This document shows, piece by piece, positions 24,546 through 32,848 of a stretch of 40,067 nt of DNA (position 1 is the first letter of the stretch; each line of letters starts with the position of its first letter). The notes beneath the pieces are model-generated. The model searched no databases and was not told the origin of the DNA. It was given only the letters and a program-made list of their open reading frames with translations. A program made the position numbers and the translations under genes. The stretch comes from an archaeon (GTDB lineage: Archaea > B1Sed10-29 > WALL01 > JAGHAM01): contig JAIOSL010000008.1 of the NCBI GenBank assembly GCA_021107635.1, positions 1-40,067 of the forward strand, given 5' to 3'.

Positions 24546-24959
24546 TCATTCTTTAAGTTCAGGCTCAAACTTATAACCATAGTGGATAATGCCTGAATCA
24601 CCATCTTCTGAAATCTTCCTAAAAACCATTTTAACAGGCATGCCAATGCTAACATGTTCTGGTTCCGTGTTAGTTATTTCAGCAGTAAGCTTAGGGCCCT
24701 CTAACAATTCAATAATAGCCAAGATGTACGGTACCTCTAAATCAAAGCCTTGCTGAGGAACATTTACTATGGTATAAGAATGAATTTTACCTCTTCCTTT
24801 CATCTTATGCTTTTCAATCTTTCCTTTTCGTCTACATTTAGGACACCAAGGTCTAGGAGGAAAAAAATGACTTCCACACGTAAAACATTTTGTGCCCATG
24901 AGCCGGTAACGCTGAGGTATTCTCCTCCAAACAAGCCCAAGACTTTTCCTGTGAGGCAT
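24546..24959 (-). CDS. DUF35 OB-fold/zinc-ribbon scaffold protein
   Basis: A 137-aa DUF35 protein. The N-terminal zinc ribbon has CFTCG and CPKCRRKG, followed by an OB fold (GRGKIHSYTIVNVPQQGF, PYILAIIELLEGPKLTAEIT). In archaea this protein bridges acetoacetyl-CoA thiolase and HMG-CoA synthase into one complex that channels the unfavourable thiolase product. The gene order here (HMG-CoA synthase, thiolase, DUF35) is the standard one. It shares one base with the thiolase stop. Confidence 0.93.
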   Translation of the reverse strand: MPHRKSLGLVWRRIPQRYRLMGTKCFTCGSHFFPPRPWCPKCRRKGKIEKHKMKGRGKIHSYTIVNVPQQGFDLEVPYILAIIELLEGPKLTAEITNTEPEHVSIGMPVKMVFRKISEDGDSGIIHYGYKFEPELKE

Positions 24960-26125
24960 CAGTTACCACCTCTTGAAAAAACATGGACAACACAACTAGC
25001 TCCTGAACCACCAACATTATGAGTTAAAGCAATCTCTACATTTTCAACCTGACGCTTGCCTGCTTCACCTCGTAAATGTTCCGCAATTTCAACTGCCTGC
25101 TTGACACCGGTAGCACCAACAGGGTGACCACAAGCTTTTAATCCTCCAGAAGGATTAATCGAAATACTTGAATTCAAATCAAACATCCCATCTTCCATGG
25201 ATTTGCCACCTTCTCCTTTCTTCACAAAACCAAGATCTTCAATTGCGCATATCTCAGCTATAGTAAAACAATCATGCACTTCTGCTAAATCTATCTGCTT
25301 TGGAGTCACACCTGCTTGTTTCATTGCTTTTTTCCCTGCTACCACACTTGCATTCAAAGTACATATGTTTGTTCGGTCATGCAAAGCTAATGTATCACTA
25401 GCCTGTCCACTCCCATTAATCCATACTGGAGTGTCTGCGATTTTTTTGGCAGTTTCTTCATTCGCAAGGATTACAGCTGCAGCTCCATCAGTAATAGGTG
25501 AACAATCTAACAGCTTAAGCGGCTCAGCAACTTTAGGTGATTCCATCACTTGTTCAATGCTGACTTCAAACGGGAACTGAGCTAACGGATTGAGTGCACC
25601 ATTATGATGATTTTTAACAGCTACTCTAGCAAGCTGTTCTTCTGTAGTGCCATACTCATACATATGTCTCTTTGCTATGAGTGCATACAAGGAAGGAAAC
25701 GTCGCACCAAAGAAGACTTCCCACTCTTGATCTGCTGCTCCGCCTAAAGCCAAAGAAGCTTGATCCGTGTAAACATCAGTCATTTTTTCTACTCCTCCAG
25801 CAACAACCATATCATAATGTCCTCCAGAAACAGCCAAATAAGCTTCACGTAATGCTGTTCCTCCAGAAGCACAAGCATTTTCAACGCGTGTACTTGGAAT
25901 AGGCGTCAATCCCATTGCATCAGCTATCAAAGCGCCGATATGTTCTTGTCCTATCATTCTTCCTGCACTCATTGTGCCTCCATAAATAGCTTGTATCTCT
26001 TTTCCTGCGATTCCACAGTCATCTACTGCTTTCTTTCCTGCTTCTGCCATCAAATCGCGGAGGCTATACTTCCAATGTTCTCCGAACTTGGTTTGACCAA
26101 TGCCAATGATAGCCACTTTTTCCAT
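24959..26125 (-). CDS. Acetyl-CoA C-acetyltransferase (thiolase), mevalonate pathway
   Basis: A 388-aa archaeal thiolase that condenses two acetyl-CoA to acetoacetyl-CoA. Active-site elements are the nucleophile Cys in [15 protein letters not shown], His in [11 protein letters not shown], and the CGHPVGATG loop. [14 protein letters not shown] ends the fold. The track start is GTG 26134; ATG 26125 gives [15 protein letters not shown], the family N-terminus, with GATGTGAT upstream. It is five bases downstream of the HMG-CoA synthase stop. Confidence 0.96.
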   Translation of the reverse strand: MEKVAIIGIGQTKFGEHWKYSLRDLMAEAGKKAVDDCGIAGKEIQAIYGGTMSAGRMIGQEHIGALIADAMGLTPIPSTRVENACASGGTALREAYLAVSGGHYDMVVAGGVEKMTDVYTDQASLALGGAADQEWEVFFGATFPSLYALIAKRHMYEYGTTEEQLARVAVKNHHNGALNPLAQFPFEVSIEQVMESPKVAEPLKLLDCSPITDGAAAVILANEETAKKIADTPVWINGSGQASDTLALHDRTNICTLNASVVAGKKAMKQAGVTPKQIDLAEVHDCFTIAEICAIEDLGFVKKGEGGKSMEDGMFDLNSSISINPSGGLKACGHPVGATGVKQAVEIAEHLRGEAGKRQVENVEIALTHNVGGSGASCVVHVFSRGGN

Positions 26126-26130
26126 TTTTA

Positions 26131-27156
26131 TCACATCTTTATTTTTCTCCTGTGTTTGACATATTCGCCATAATTGAGATATTTCTTATTCTCTATGTAT
26201 TTTTTTACTGGATGAGGATTTTCAATTTTCTTCAATACTTTCAGTGCGAAAGAATCACTACCAGCTCCAGAGCCAAACGAAGTTGCTAGTATCCTATCAC
26301 CTTTTTCTGCTTGATCTAGTATTGCTGCTAAGCCAAGTGGCGTAGCTCCTGAATACGTATTTCCAATTTTATTCACTAACAAGCCAGGCAACATTTTTTC
26401 TGGTGGAATTCCCAACCTTTTTCCTGCTTTCAGTGGAAATTTACCGTTCGGCTGGTGAAAAACAACAAAGTCATAATCATTAATGCTAGTACCTGTCTTA
26501 TCAAGCAAAAGTTTTGTAGCACTTATCACATGTCTAAAATATGCTGGTTCGCCGGTAAACCTGGCGCCATGCCTAGGGTACTCTTGGCCTTCTCTACGCC
26601 AAAAGTCTGGAGTGTCTGTAGTGAAAGAACAAGTATGCTCTATTTCAACTAATGGGTCTTTTCCGATTAAGAACGCTGCTCCTCCTGCTGCTGCAGTATA
26701 TTCAAGTGCATCACCTGGTCGGCCTTGTGACGTATCTGCGCCAACAGCTAAACCATACTCAATCATATCACTTTTAACAAGAGCCATACAAACTTGCATT
26801 GCTGCGGTTCCTGCTTTACAAGCAAACTCATAATCTGCACTTGTGAGTTCAGGAGTTGCATTTATTGCTTCTGCGACTATCGTGCCTGTTGGCTTAACTG
26901 CATAAGGATGGGATTCAGAGCCGACATACACAGCACCAATGTTCTGAGGGTCTATCCCAGTCATATCTAATGCATTTCTTGCGCATTGGACAGCGATAGT
27001 TGCGGCATCCTCATCAACTCCAGGAACACTTTTTTCCGCTACTTTCAATCCTTTTTTGTAATCTTCTGGATTTTTTCCCCAGATTGCTGCGATTTCTTCT
27101 ACTTTGATTCTATAGCGTGGTACATATGCTCCATATCCGACTATTCCAACACTCAT
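26131..27156 (-). CDS. Hydroxymethylglutaryl-CoA synthase (archaeal)
   Basis: A 341-aa enzyme that adds acetyl-CoA to acetoacetyl-CoA, committing carbon to archaeal lipid isoprenoids. [14 protein letters not shown] opens the fold, followed by [13 protein letters not shown]. The nucleophile is Cys 113 in [11 protein letters not shown], and the catalytic His is in [10 protein letters not shown]. The track begins at ATG 27162, but that leaves no room after GGAG. ATG 27156 has GGAGATG at 6-nt spacing and yields MSVGIVGYG. Acetoacetyl-CoA probably comes from the adjacent thiolase. Confidence 0.97.
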   Translation of the reverse strand: MSVGIVGYGAYVPRYRIKVEEIAAIWGKNPEDYKKGLKVAEKSVPGVDEDAATIAVQCARNALDMTGIDPQNIGAVYVGSESHPYAVKPTGTIVAEAINATPELTSADYEFACKAGTAAMQVCMALVKSDMIEYGLAVGADTSQGRPGDALEYTAAAGGAAFLIGKDPLVEIEHTCSFTTDTPDFWRREGQEYPRHGARFTGEPAYFRHVISATKLLLDKTGTSINDYDFVVFHQPNGKFPLKAGKRLGIPPEKMLPGLLVNKIGNTYSGATPLGLAAILDQAEKGDRILATSFGSGAGSDSFALKVLKKIENPHPVKKYIENKKYLNYGEYVKHRRKIKM

Positions 27157-27171
27157 GAACATCTCCTTCTA

Positions 27172-27250
27172 CAATTGACGAAATAATGTTTGTTTATTGT
27201 CACAATTGTTGAGAGAACTAGCCTTTATAAGAGTGCTCTCGGCAATTGAC
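27172..27250 (-). promoter_or_regulatory. HMG-CoA synthase operon promoter with repeated CAATTG motifs
   Basis: On the minus strand a TTATAAAG box (27224-27230) lies about 70 nt before the HMG-CoA synthase ATG, with expected start near 27201. CAATTGAC occurs at 27243-27250 and 27172-27179, and CAATTG at 27203-27208. They fall upstream of the TATA, at the start site, and in the leader. GAGAG (27211-27215) and CTCTC (27236-27240) also flank the TATA box. The motifs are candidate operators. Confidence 0.45.
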
Positions 27251-27263
27251 TTAAAAAGAGAAC

Positions 27264-27950
27264 TTAGAGGTACTTGGCGAGTTTTTCCTGCATTTTTTCT
27301 GCTGGCATTGTTGACAGAACAATTGGAATCTTTTCTACTTCTGAAATTTTTATTGCTATCGGATCATCCATTTTTTTCAGTCCTTGATAAACAACTAGAG
27401 AAGGTTTAAATTTGGTTACTCTTATTGCAACCATTGGAGACCTTCCTACATTAACTCTAGTGAATATTACTCCTCTATTTGGTGTTGGCCCATAAATCTT
27501 TGAGAATTCATCTACTGGTAAATCTATAATTGCTTTGAATGAATCTACTAAAGAATAGCCTAACAAATGTATCTCTTTTAACTTTCTTTTGTTTGTGATA
27601 ACTTTTCCTCCGATTTTTTCGACAAATTTGTTTGCTGTTATCGGTTCTGGAAAGTCATATACTTTGAATGCTTCGCTCGGTTTCTTATCACAGCTTATTC
27701 TTTTGACAATCATTCCACCATTTTTGTGATCTATTTCGACCAATGCTTCTATGAACCGTCTAATCACATTGATTCCTGGACTTTTGCGTCGGTTGCCTTC
27801 ATAGTCACTAATGGTTGATGGAGTAATATGTAAATGTTCTGCAAGTTCTGTCTGTGTTATTCCAAAAATACCTCTCCATTTTTTCATGGATGTCCCTGGA
27901 TTTTTGGATAGGGTTATTTCTCCTGCTATTTGTCTTTCAAGTTCGTTCAT
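27264..27950 (-). CDS. HTH (XRE-like) transcriptional regulator
   Basis: A 228-aa DNA-binding protein. Residues about 22-75 form a Cro/CI-type helix-turn-helix (FGITQTELAEHLHITPSTISDYEGNRRKS). The remaining 150 residues are an alpha/beta domain (HLLGYSLVDSF, GPTPNRGVIFTRVNVGRSPMVAIRV, PIVLSTMPAEKM) that may sense a ligand. It stands directly upstream of, and in the same direction as, the HMG-CoA synthase operon. Control of that operon is a reasonable inference. A minus-strand TATA (ATTTAAATA, 27972-27980) lies about 27 nt before its ATG, so it is probably leaderless. Confidence 0.87.
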   Translation of the reverse strand: MNELERQIAGEITLSKNPGTSMKKWRGIFGITQTELAEHLHITPSTISDYEGNRRKSPGINVIRRFIEALVEIDHKNGGMIVKRISCDKKPSEAFKVYDFPEPITANKFVEKIGGKVITNKRKLKEIHLLGYSLVDSFKAIIDLPVDEFSKIYGPTPNRGVIFTRVNVGRSPMVAIRVTKFKPSLVVYQGLKKMDDPIAIKISEVEKIPIVLSTMPAEKMQEKLAKYL

Positions 27951-27971
27951 TGATAAAATAACAACCAGGAG

Positions 27972-27983
27972 ATTTAAATATTT
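27972..27983 (-). promoter_or_regulatory. TATA box of the HTH regulator gene
   Basis: AAATATTTAAAT on the minus strand is centred about 27 nt before the ATG at 27950, consistent with a leaderless transcript. Confidence 0.5.
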
Positions 27984-28000
27984 AACGAAGTCATTTTCGA

Positions 28001-28477
28001 CTATCCACTGTATTGTATCCTTGTGTTGAATGCTTTTACAGTCCTGTACTTTCCAGAAATAACTTCAACTTGACCCGTAGCATCTCCTTCAGGAGCAGTA
28101 TGCTTTATTCTAACATATACTTCCTTTTCTTCAACTATGCCAGGGGAAAGTTTTTCTAAACTTGCTTCCGCTCCGTCAAAAACATTTGAGGAAACAATCC
28201 TAATCTTTATGTCTTGTAAGTCCTCATCTCTCATATTTTGCAAACTTACTGAAATAGTGATATTATCTCCTGGAGAAGCAGTGGATGGACTAGCTGGAAC
28301 AACATTAATATCCTCTATAGGAACCGGTGATTGTGTTTCACCACCAAAAAAAACTTCATGTACTCCCATTAAAAAAAAAGAAATTCCAGTGAAAATAAAC
28401 AAAATTAACACACACAAAACCAGTAAGGAGTCTACTACAAGCCTCTTTGGTACTGAAGGCAGAAAATCAAGTGACAT
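28001..28477 (-). CDS. Membrane-anchored beta-sandwich protein, unknown function
   Basis: A 158-aa protein with one N-terminal membrane helix (about 14-38, VDSLLVLCVLILFIFTGISFF). A single extracytoplasmic domain follows, resembling CARDB/NEW3-type beta sandwiches: SPGDNITISVSLQNMRDEDLQDIKIRIV and SPGIVEEKEVYVRIKHTAPEGD. Such domains often occur in surface or cell-envelope proteins. No specific family is recognised. The gene lies 51 nt upstream of the HTH regulator gene but probably has its own transcript from the shared box at 28496-28503. Confidence 0.78.
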   Translation of the reverse strand: MSLDFLPSVPKRLVVDSLLVLCVLILFIFTGISFFLMGVHEVFFGGETQSPVPIEDINVVPASPSTASPGDNITISVSLQNMRDEDLQDIKIRIVSSNVFDGAEASLEKLSPGIVEEKEVYVRIKHTAPEGDATGQVEVISGKYRTVKAFNTRIQYSG

Positions 28478-28495
28478 GCGTGTTACACCTACTCT

Positions 28496-28503
28496 TTTAA
28501 ATA
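28496..28503. promoter_or_regulatory. Shared TTTAAATA box between divergent membrane-protein genes
   Basis: TTTAAATA at 28496-28503 reads as a TATA box on both strands. It is about 23 nt from the minus-strand ATG at 28477 (leaderless) and about 46 nt from the plus-strand ATG at 28546, which has GGTGCTGGG as ribosome binding site. Confidence 0.45.
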
Positions 28504-28545
28504 CCTTGATTCCATTACAATAATTGAGTATAAAAAGGTGCTGGG

Positions 28546-29202
28546 ATGGGCGAAAAGCCGCGAATACTCCAGGCAGTTTCTGAGATGATGGCTCAAGGAC
28601 TGTCAGATGATGAAATTGTACAGAATCTTAGAGCGGTAGGCTTATCAAATGATCAAATACGTAAAGTTATGGAAGTAGCAAAGAAAGATAGCTATACAGT
28701 ATTTAAACGGGATATGGCTCAATTTTTTGACCAGCGAATCAAATCAAATACTAACGTAATTGATAGAATGGTTGAAGAAAGTTTAGCAAGAAAAAAACAG
28801 GACAATCGCAATGATCTAAGCGATGAAGTACAAGATCTTGTTGGAGACTTTGCTAAAGAAGTTAACGAAAAGAGCCATGACATGGAACTAACAGTCAAAA
28901 AATTACGCGAAGAAAACATGAAAATGCGCAAAACGGAACAAATAAACAGAGCAGACATAGACATTTTACTTTCTGGTTCATCGCGTTACAGAATGATGAT
29001 CTCTGTTTCTTTCTTAATTACGGGGGTACTAATCTTTTTATTTGATATTTTTGCTATCCTTCCGGATGTTAAAGTCTACTTTGACAATGGCTACCCTCAG
29101 CAAGCAGCGCTACAAGCAATTTTAGTCTTTTCTTTTATTGCTTTCGCGATAGCAGCATTAGCAGTGGGCGTTTATTTCAGTGGAAGACCTGGGAGACAAT
29201 AA
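28546..29202 (+). CDS. Two-helix membrane protein with UBA-like N-terminus and coiled coil
   Basis: A 218-aa protein of unknown family. The N-terminal 45 residues contain two short helical repeats, MMAQGLSDDEIVQNLRAVGL then SNDQIRKVMEVA, like small UBA-type helical bundles. A charged helical stretch follows at about 55-140, probably coiled coil. Two membrane helices lie near 150-172 and 187-211, so both ends would be cytoplasmic. It is followed one base later by tsaC, suggesting cotranscription. A scaffold or sensor role is only inference. Confidence 0.75.
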   Translation: MGEKPRILQAVSEMMAQGLSDDEIVQNLRAVGLSNDQIRKVMEVAKKDSYTVFKRDMAQFFDQRIKSNTNVIDRMVEESLARKKQDNRNDLSDEVQDLVGDFAKEVNEKSHDMELTVKKLREENMKMRKTEQINRADIDILLSGSSRYRMMISVSFLITGVLIFLFDIFAILPDVKVYFDNGYPQQAALQAILVFSFIAFAIAALAVGVYFSGRPGRQ

Positions 29203-29203
29203 T

Positions 29204-29815
29204 ATGAAAATACTTAGCCAAGCAGTAGATTCAGAGAAACAGATAGTAGCAAGTGCAGTAAAATGTCTACTAGCTGAAGAAATTATAGTCTATCCTACAG
29301 ATACTATATATGGCATAGGTGCAGATGCAACTAACTCAAAAGCAGTCCAAAAAGTATATTCACTAAAACAACGCAATCCTCAGGACCCAATTAGTGTAAT
29401 GATCTCTGACTTTAGAATGCTCCGAAAATATGCTAAAATTGAGGAGCATCAGTTAGAATTCTTGCATGAACTGTTGCCTGGAAGAGTCTCAGTAATACTT
29501 GAATCACAAGATACCCTAGCAGAAAACCTTTCGCCCGATAGTTCTATCTCTTTTAGACTGCCCTTGCATCCATTATGCATTAAAATAGTTGAAAACTTCG
29601 GCAAGCCAATAACTACAACAAGCGCGAACAAAAGCGGCATACCGGTCTCTGAGAATTTTGATGCGGTAATAGATGAATTCCAGGAAAGCGTTGCTTTATA
29701 CATTGATGGAGGCGACTTACCTTTTAACTCGTCAACGCTTGTTGACCTGCGCGGAGAACCAAAAGTACTAAGAGAAGGTATGGGAATAGAAAAAGTAAGA
29801 GCTGTTTTGAAATGA
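29204..29815 (+). CDS. tsaC: Threonylcarbamoyl-AMP synthase (TsaC/Sua5 YrdC domain)
   Basis: A 203-aa YrdC-domain enzyme that makes threonylcarbamoyl-AMP from threonine, bicarbonate and ATP, the donor for t6A in tRNA. VYPTDTIYGIGADATNSKAVQKVYSLKQRNPQDPISVMI is the family core. Also present are ITTTSANKSGIPVS and the C-terminal STLVDLRGEPKVLREG. It lacks the extra Sua5 domain. ATG 29204 is chosen because it directly follows the upstream stop with GGGAG nearby; the track start lies inside the previous gene. Pcc1 of the same pathway is at 7354. Confidence 0.95.
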   Translation: MKILSQAVDSEKQIVASAVKCLLAEEIIVYPTDTIYGIGADATNSKAVQKVYSLKQRNPQDPISVMISDFRMLRKYAKIEEHQLEFLHELLPGRVSVILESQDTLAENLSPDSSISFRLPLHPLCIKIVENFGKPITTTSANKSGIPVSENFDAVIDEFQESVALYIDGGDLPFNSSTLVDLRGEPKVLREGMGIEKVRAVLK

Positions 29816-30501
29816 ACTTGAAAAAAGACTTTGAACTAGGCGTGCAAAGTTTCCTGAAACCAACTGAATTGGCACTACAACTTAAAAAAACCTCAACCTT
29901 CATGAAAGGTCTGAAAATACTTCTAGTTTTCATTTTAATACTAACATTCCTCTTTGACATAGATGCAGCTATTACCCTTTTCGCTTCTGGAGAATTGCCT
30001 TTAAACTTCATATCTGTGCCAGTTTTGGCTATTGGTCTTCTAGTAGTTTCAATTATCCTACTTGTTTTTTTCTTGGTCTTATTGTTGATGGATAGTTGGG
30101 TGTCTTGGTTTGTTGGAAGTCTCCTAGGCGGAAAAGCAGAATTTGGTGAATATTTTGGAGCGATTGTTTATCCTGTTGGAGTAAGTATAATTGGGATGAG
30201 TGGTTTAACCCTACTTTCTTCTTTGACTAAACTTTTTTTCATGCTTGCAAGTCCTGAATTAGGTCTTGATATCATTTTTGGGAACCTTTATGGATTAATC
30301 TATTTAGGTATCTCCTTTTGGGGTTTCTATGTTGGAGTGGTTTTCCTGAAAGAAATACACAAGATTTCCATGCTGAAAGCATTTATTTCAGCAATTTCAT
30401 TTTTTGTTATAATTGGAGTTATAGCTGTTGTATTAGCAACTACTCTATTGATGCCCTTAACTTTAGACCTAACTGGGATGATAACCGGATTAATAGCCTA
30501 A
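29812..30501 (+). CDS. Yip1-like multi-pass membrane protein
   Basis: A 229-aa integral membrane protein with about five hydrophobic helices. The opening DFELGVQSFLKPTELALQLKK is amphipathic. The arrangement of later helices, including GKAEFGEYFGAIVYPVGVSIIGM, is like the Yip1/DUF1282 family common in archaea. Substrate and role are unknown. The start overlaps the tsaC stop by 4 bases (ATGA). Confidence 0.72.
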   Translation: MNLKKDFELGVQSFLKPTELALQLKKTSTFMKGLKILLVFILILTFLFDIDAAITLFASGELPLNFISVPVLAIGLLVVSIILLVFFLVLLLMDSWVSWFVGSLLGGKAEFGEYFGAIVYPVGVSIIGMSGLTLLSSLTKLFFMLASPELGLDIIFGNLYGLIYLGISFWGFYVGVVFLKEIHKISMLKAFISAISFFVIIGVIAVVLATTLLMPLTLDLTGMITGLIA

Positions 30502-30537
30502 ACCTTTTATGTCTTCCTATTCATAATTAGTGATACA

Positions 30538-31065
30538 ATGATTTATGAACCACAAGAGGACTCTTATCTTCTGGCGGGAGAGGTCGGAAAAAGAGCAAGA
30601 GGTAGAGTCTTAGACATGGGCACTGGAAGTGGAATCCAAGCATTAACTGCAGAAAAAAGCAAGGGTGTGAATAGTGTTACTGTTGTAGATATGGACACAG
30701 AGGTGATTTCTTTTGTTTCTTCAATGCGTTTTGAAGTCATTGAAAGCAATCTCTTTGAGAATGTTTTGGATAAATACGATTTCATAATTTTCAATCCTCC
30801 TTACCTACCAAATGAACCCCGTGATCCGCAACCATGCTTAGACGGTGGGCTGACAGGAAGAGAAATACTTGACAAATTTTTAGAAAATTGTTCAATGCAC
30901 CTAGAAGAAAATGGAGAAATACTTTTTGTTCAAAGTTCCCTTACTGACATTAAAAAGACAGAAAAAAAGCTTGAAGAACTAGGCTTTGAATACGAGATTG
31001 TTGCAGAACAAAAGATTCCCTGGGAAAAACTGGCGGTATTCTCTTGTCGACTGAAGAAAAAATAA
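30538..31065 (+). CDS. HemK/Mtq2-like N5-glutamine methyltransferase
   Basis: A 175-aa class I SAM-dependent methyltransferase. EPQEDSYLLA is the usual lead-in, VLDMGTGSGIQALTA binds SAM, and FNPPYLP is the catalytic NPPY motif. This short architecture matches the archaeal/eukaryotic Mtq2 type, which methylates the GGQ glutamine of the class I release factor. The GTPase gene that follows starts inside its 3' end, so the two are translated together. Confidence 0.9.
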   Translation: MIYEPQEDSYLLAGEVGKRARGRVLDMGTGSGIQALTAEKSKGVNSVTVVDMDTEVISFVSSMRFEVIESNLFENVLDKYDFIIFNPPYLPNEPRDPQPCLDGGLTGREILDKFLENCSMHLEENGEILFVQSSLTDIKKTEKKLEELGFEYEIVAEQKIPWEKLAVFSCRLKKK

Positions 31066-32111
31066 AACAGTTGGAAGAAGAGTTACACAACACAATATAC
31101 AACAAAGCAACTCAAAAGCATATTGGCCTACTAAAAGCAAGGATAGCCAGACTTAAAGAACGTGCTGAGAAACAATCAAGCAAAGGCGGAACTGGTAAAG
31201 GTTTCTCAGTGAAAAAAACTGGTGATGCCACAATAATGATAATTGGCTTTCCATCGGTAGGCAAGAGCACTCTTCTAAACCAGATAACCAATGCTGATAG
31301 CGAAGTCGATGAATACGAATTTACTACAGTAGATGTGATTCCAGGAATGATGCACTATCGAGGGAGTAATCTCCAAGTGCTTGATGTACCTGGAATTATT
31401 CAAGGTGCTTCCAAAGGCAAAGGCATGGGGAGACAAATTCTAAGCGTTGTCATGAATGCAGACTTACTCCTAATACTATTAGACGAAATAGAACAGTTAA
31501 AATGTATTGAGCAAGAGCTCCATGAAGTAGGAGTAAGAATGAATCAACGCCCCCCACGCATCAAAATAGCCAAAAAAAGTCATGGTGGATTAAATTTAAC
31601 TTTTTCTTATGGTGTAGATGAAGACACATTCAAATATTTCAAAAAAATAATCACTGAATTTGGGTTATACAATGCTGAGGTCATAATAAGAGAAAGAGTA
31701 ACAGATGACCAACTTATTGATGTTCTAAGCGGAAACAGAAAATATGTCCCAGCAGTAATCGCACTGAATAAATGTGAATCAACCAAGAAAAAGCCTAAAC
31801 AAGTAGACATCCTCATCTCAGCTAAACACGAAAAAGGATTAGACAAGCTGAGAGAAATGCTTTTTGAGCGTTTAACACTAGCACGAATCTACTTGAAAAA
31901 AATTGGAGAAAAACCAGACCTAGACGAACCACTTGTTCTGAAAGGTGAGCGAACTGTTAGACATCTCTGCAAAAGCCTACACAAAGAATTTTTAAGAGGA
32001 TTTAATTATGCAAGAGTTTGGGGAAAAAGCGCGAAATTTGATGGACAGCGCGTTGGATTAGCTCATAAGCTAGAAGACGGAGACATAGTCGAATTGCACG
32101 TAAAACGTTAA
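31044..32111 (+). CDS. DRG-type GTPase with TGS domain
   Basis: A 355-aa Obg/DRG-family GTPase, a ribosome-associated translation factor. The N-terminal helix EEKIKQLEEELHNT and NKATQKHIGLLKARIARLK are typical of DRG. G motifs are GFPSVGKST (G1), DVPGIIQGA (G3), NKCE (G4) and ISAKH (G5). A TGS domain covers about residues 290-355. The start is TTG 31044, with GGCGGT upstream, giving a family-like N-terminus and a 22-base overlap with the methyltransferase gene. Confidence 0.94.
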   Translation: MSTEEKIKQLEEELHNTIYNKATQKHIGLLKARIARLKERAEKQSSKGGTGKGFSVKKTGDATIMIIGFPSVGKSTLLNQITNADSEVDEYEFTTVDVIPGMMHYRGSNLQVLDVPGIIQGASKGKGMGRQILSVVMNADLLLILLDEIEQLKCIEQELHEVGVRMNQRPPRIKIAKKSHGGLNLTFSYGVDEDTFKYFKKIITEFGLYNAEVIIRERVTDDQLIDVLSGNRKYVPAVIALNKCESTKKKPKQVDILISAKHEKGLDKLREMLFERLTLARIYLKKIGEKPDLDEPLVLKGERTVRHLCKSLHKEFLRGFNYARVWGKSAKFDGQRVGLAHKLEDGDIVELHVKR

Positions 32112-32848
32112 GTCTTTCTTTTTGAAACTCTAGATGCAATCTCTATAAGAACTATTAGTACCGCACCAAGAAACAAGAGCATTATTATCCCATCAATCCA
32201 AGGTAAACCGCTTACTGCCAGGCGTTTTTCAGCTTTACTGCGATGATGTTCTCCATCAAACTCATATTCAACTATTAACTGTATACTCGTGCTACCTTTT
32301 GCATTGGTACTTGCTTTTATTGTTTCAACCAAATCTCTGCTCTCCCCACCTTTCATACTACCAAGTTCACGTCTAGTGGGGTCATACATGTACATTCCGG
32401 GATTTTTAGTGACAACTACCTGATAATTAACATTATAAACCATGAATTCTCCCTGATTCTTAAGTTTAAACGCTAAATCAACACTCTCACCCTTGCCAAC
32501 ATTTCCACTAGAAAATTCCATGCGTTCAATCACCAACATAGGCTTTTCTACAATAACGTTAATATTTTCTCCTTTCGCGCTTATTGGATACTCTCCTGGT
32601 TGAGTTGGAGCTTTGAAAGAAACATTTGCATGAAATGGACTTGCACTTGCTGGAACTAACACTTCTTGTTCTTGGTCTTGAAACAAAACTTTAACCAGGT
32701 GTTCTATCTGAGAAGAACTTACACTGTAAGTAACAGTAAATGAGTCTTCCGCAAAAACGCGTTTTTGATGAACTGAAAGCGTTGCATTCGCTGGAACAAC
32801 TATACTAATAATCAGGCAAGCTAGTAGGATAGTTTTCATATTCATCAT
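32108..32848 (-). CDS. Exported beta-sandwich protein with C-terminal membrane anchor
   Basis: A 246-aa protein with a signal peptide (MKTILLACLIISIVVPANA). Two beta-sandwich-like regions follow, the second (MEFSSGNVGKGESVDLAFKLKNQGEF) resembling CARDB/NEW3 domains. A C-terminal membrane helix (WIDGIIMLLFLGAVLIVLIEIA) has a basic tail. ATG 32848 has GGAG 9 nt upstream; ATG 32839 is the alternative. Its 5' end overlaps the 3' end of the preceding exported-protein gene by 44 bases in another frame. The stop overlaps the convergent GTPase gene by 4 bases. Function unknown. Confidence 0.8.
   Translation of the reverse strand: MMNMKTILLACLIISIVVPANATLSVHQKRVFAEDSFTVTYSVSSSQIEHLVKVLFQDQEQEVLVPASASPFHANVSFKAPTQPGEYPISAKGENINVIVEKPMLVIERMEFSSGNVGKGESVDLAFKLKNQGEFMVYNVNYQVVVTKNPGMYMYDPTRRELGSMKGGESRDLVETIKASTNAKGSTSIQLIVEYEFDGEHHRSKAEKRLAVSGLPWIDGIIMLLFLGAVLIVLIEIASRVSKRKT

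Noticed and set aside
27197-27409. 70-aa plus-strand ORF upstream of HMG-CoA synthase
   Set aside because: It crosses the minus-strand promoter and the 3' end of the HTH gene, has no ribosome binding site, and is a Leu/Phe-rich shadow.
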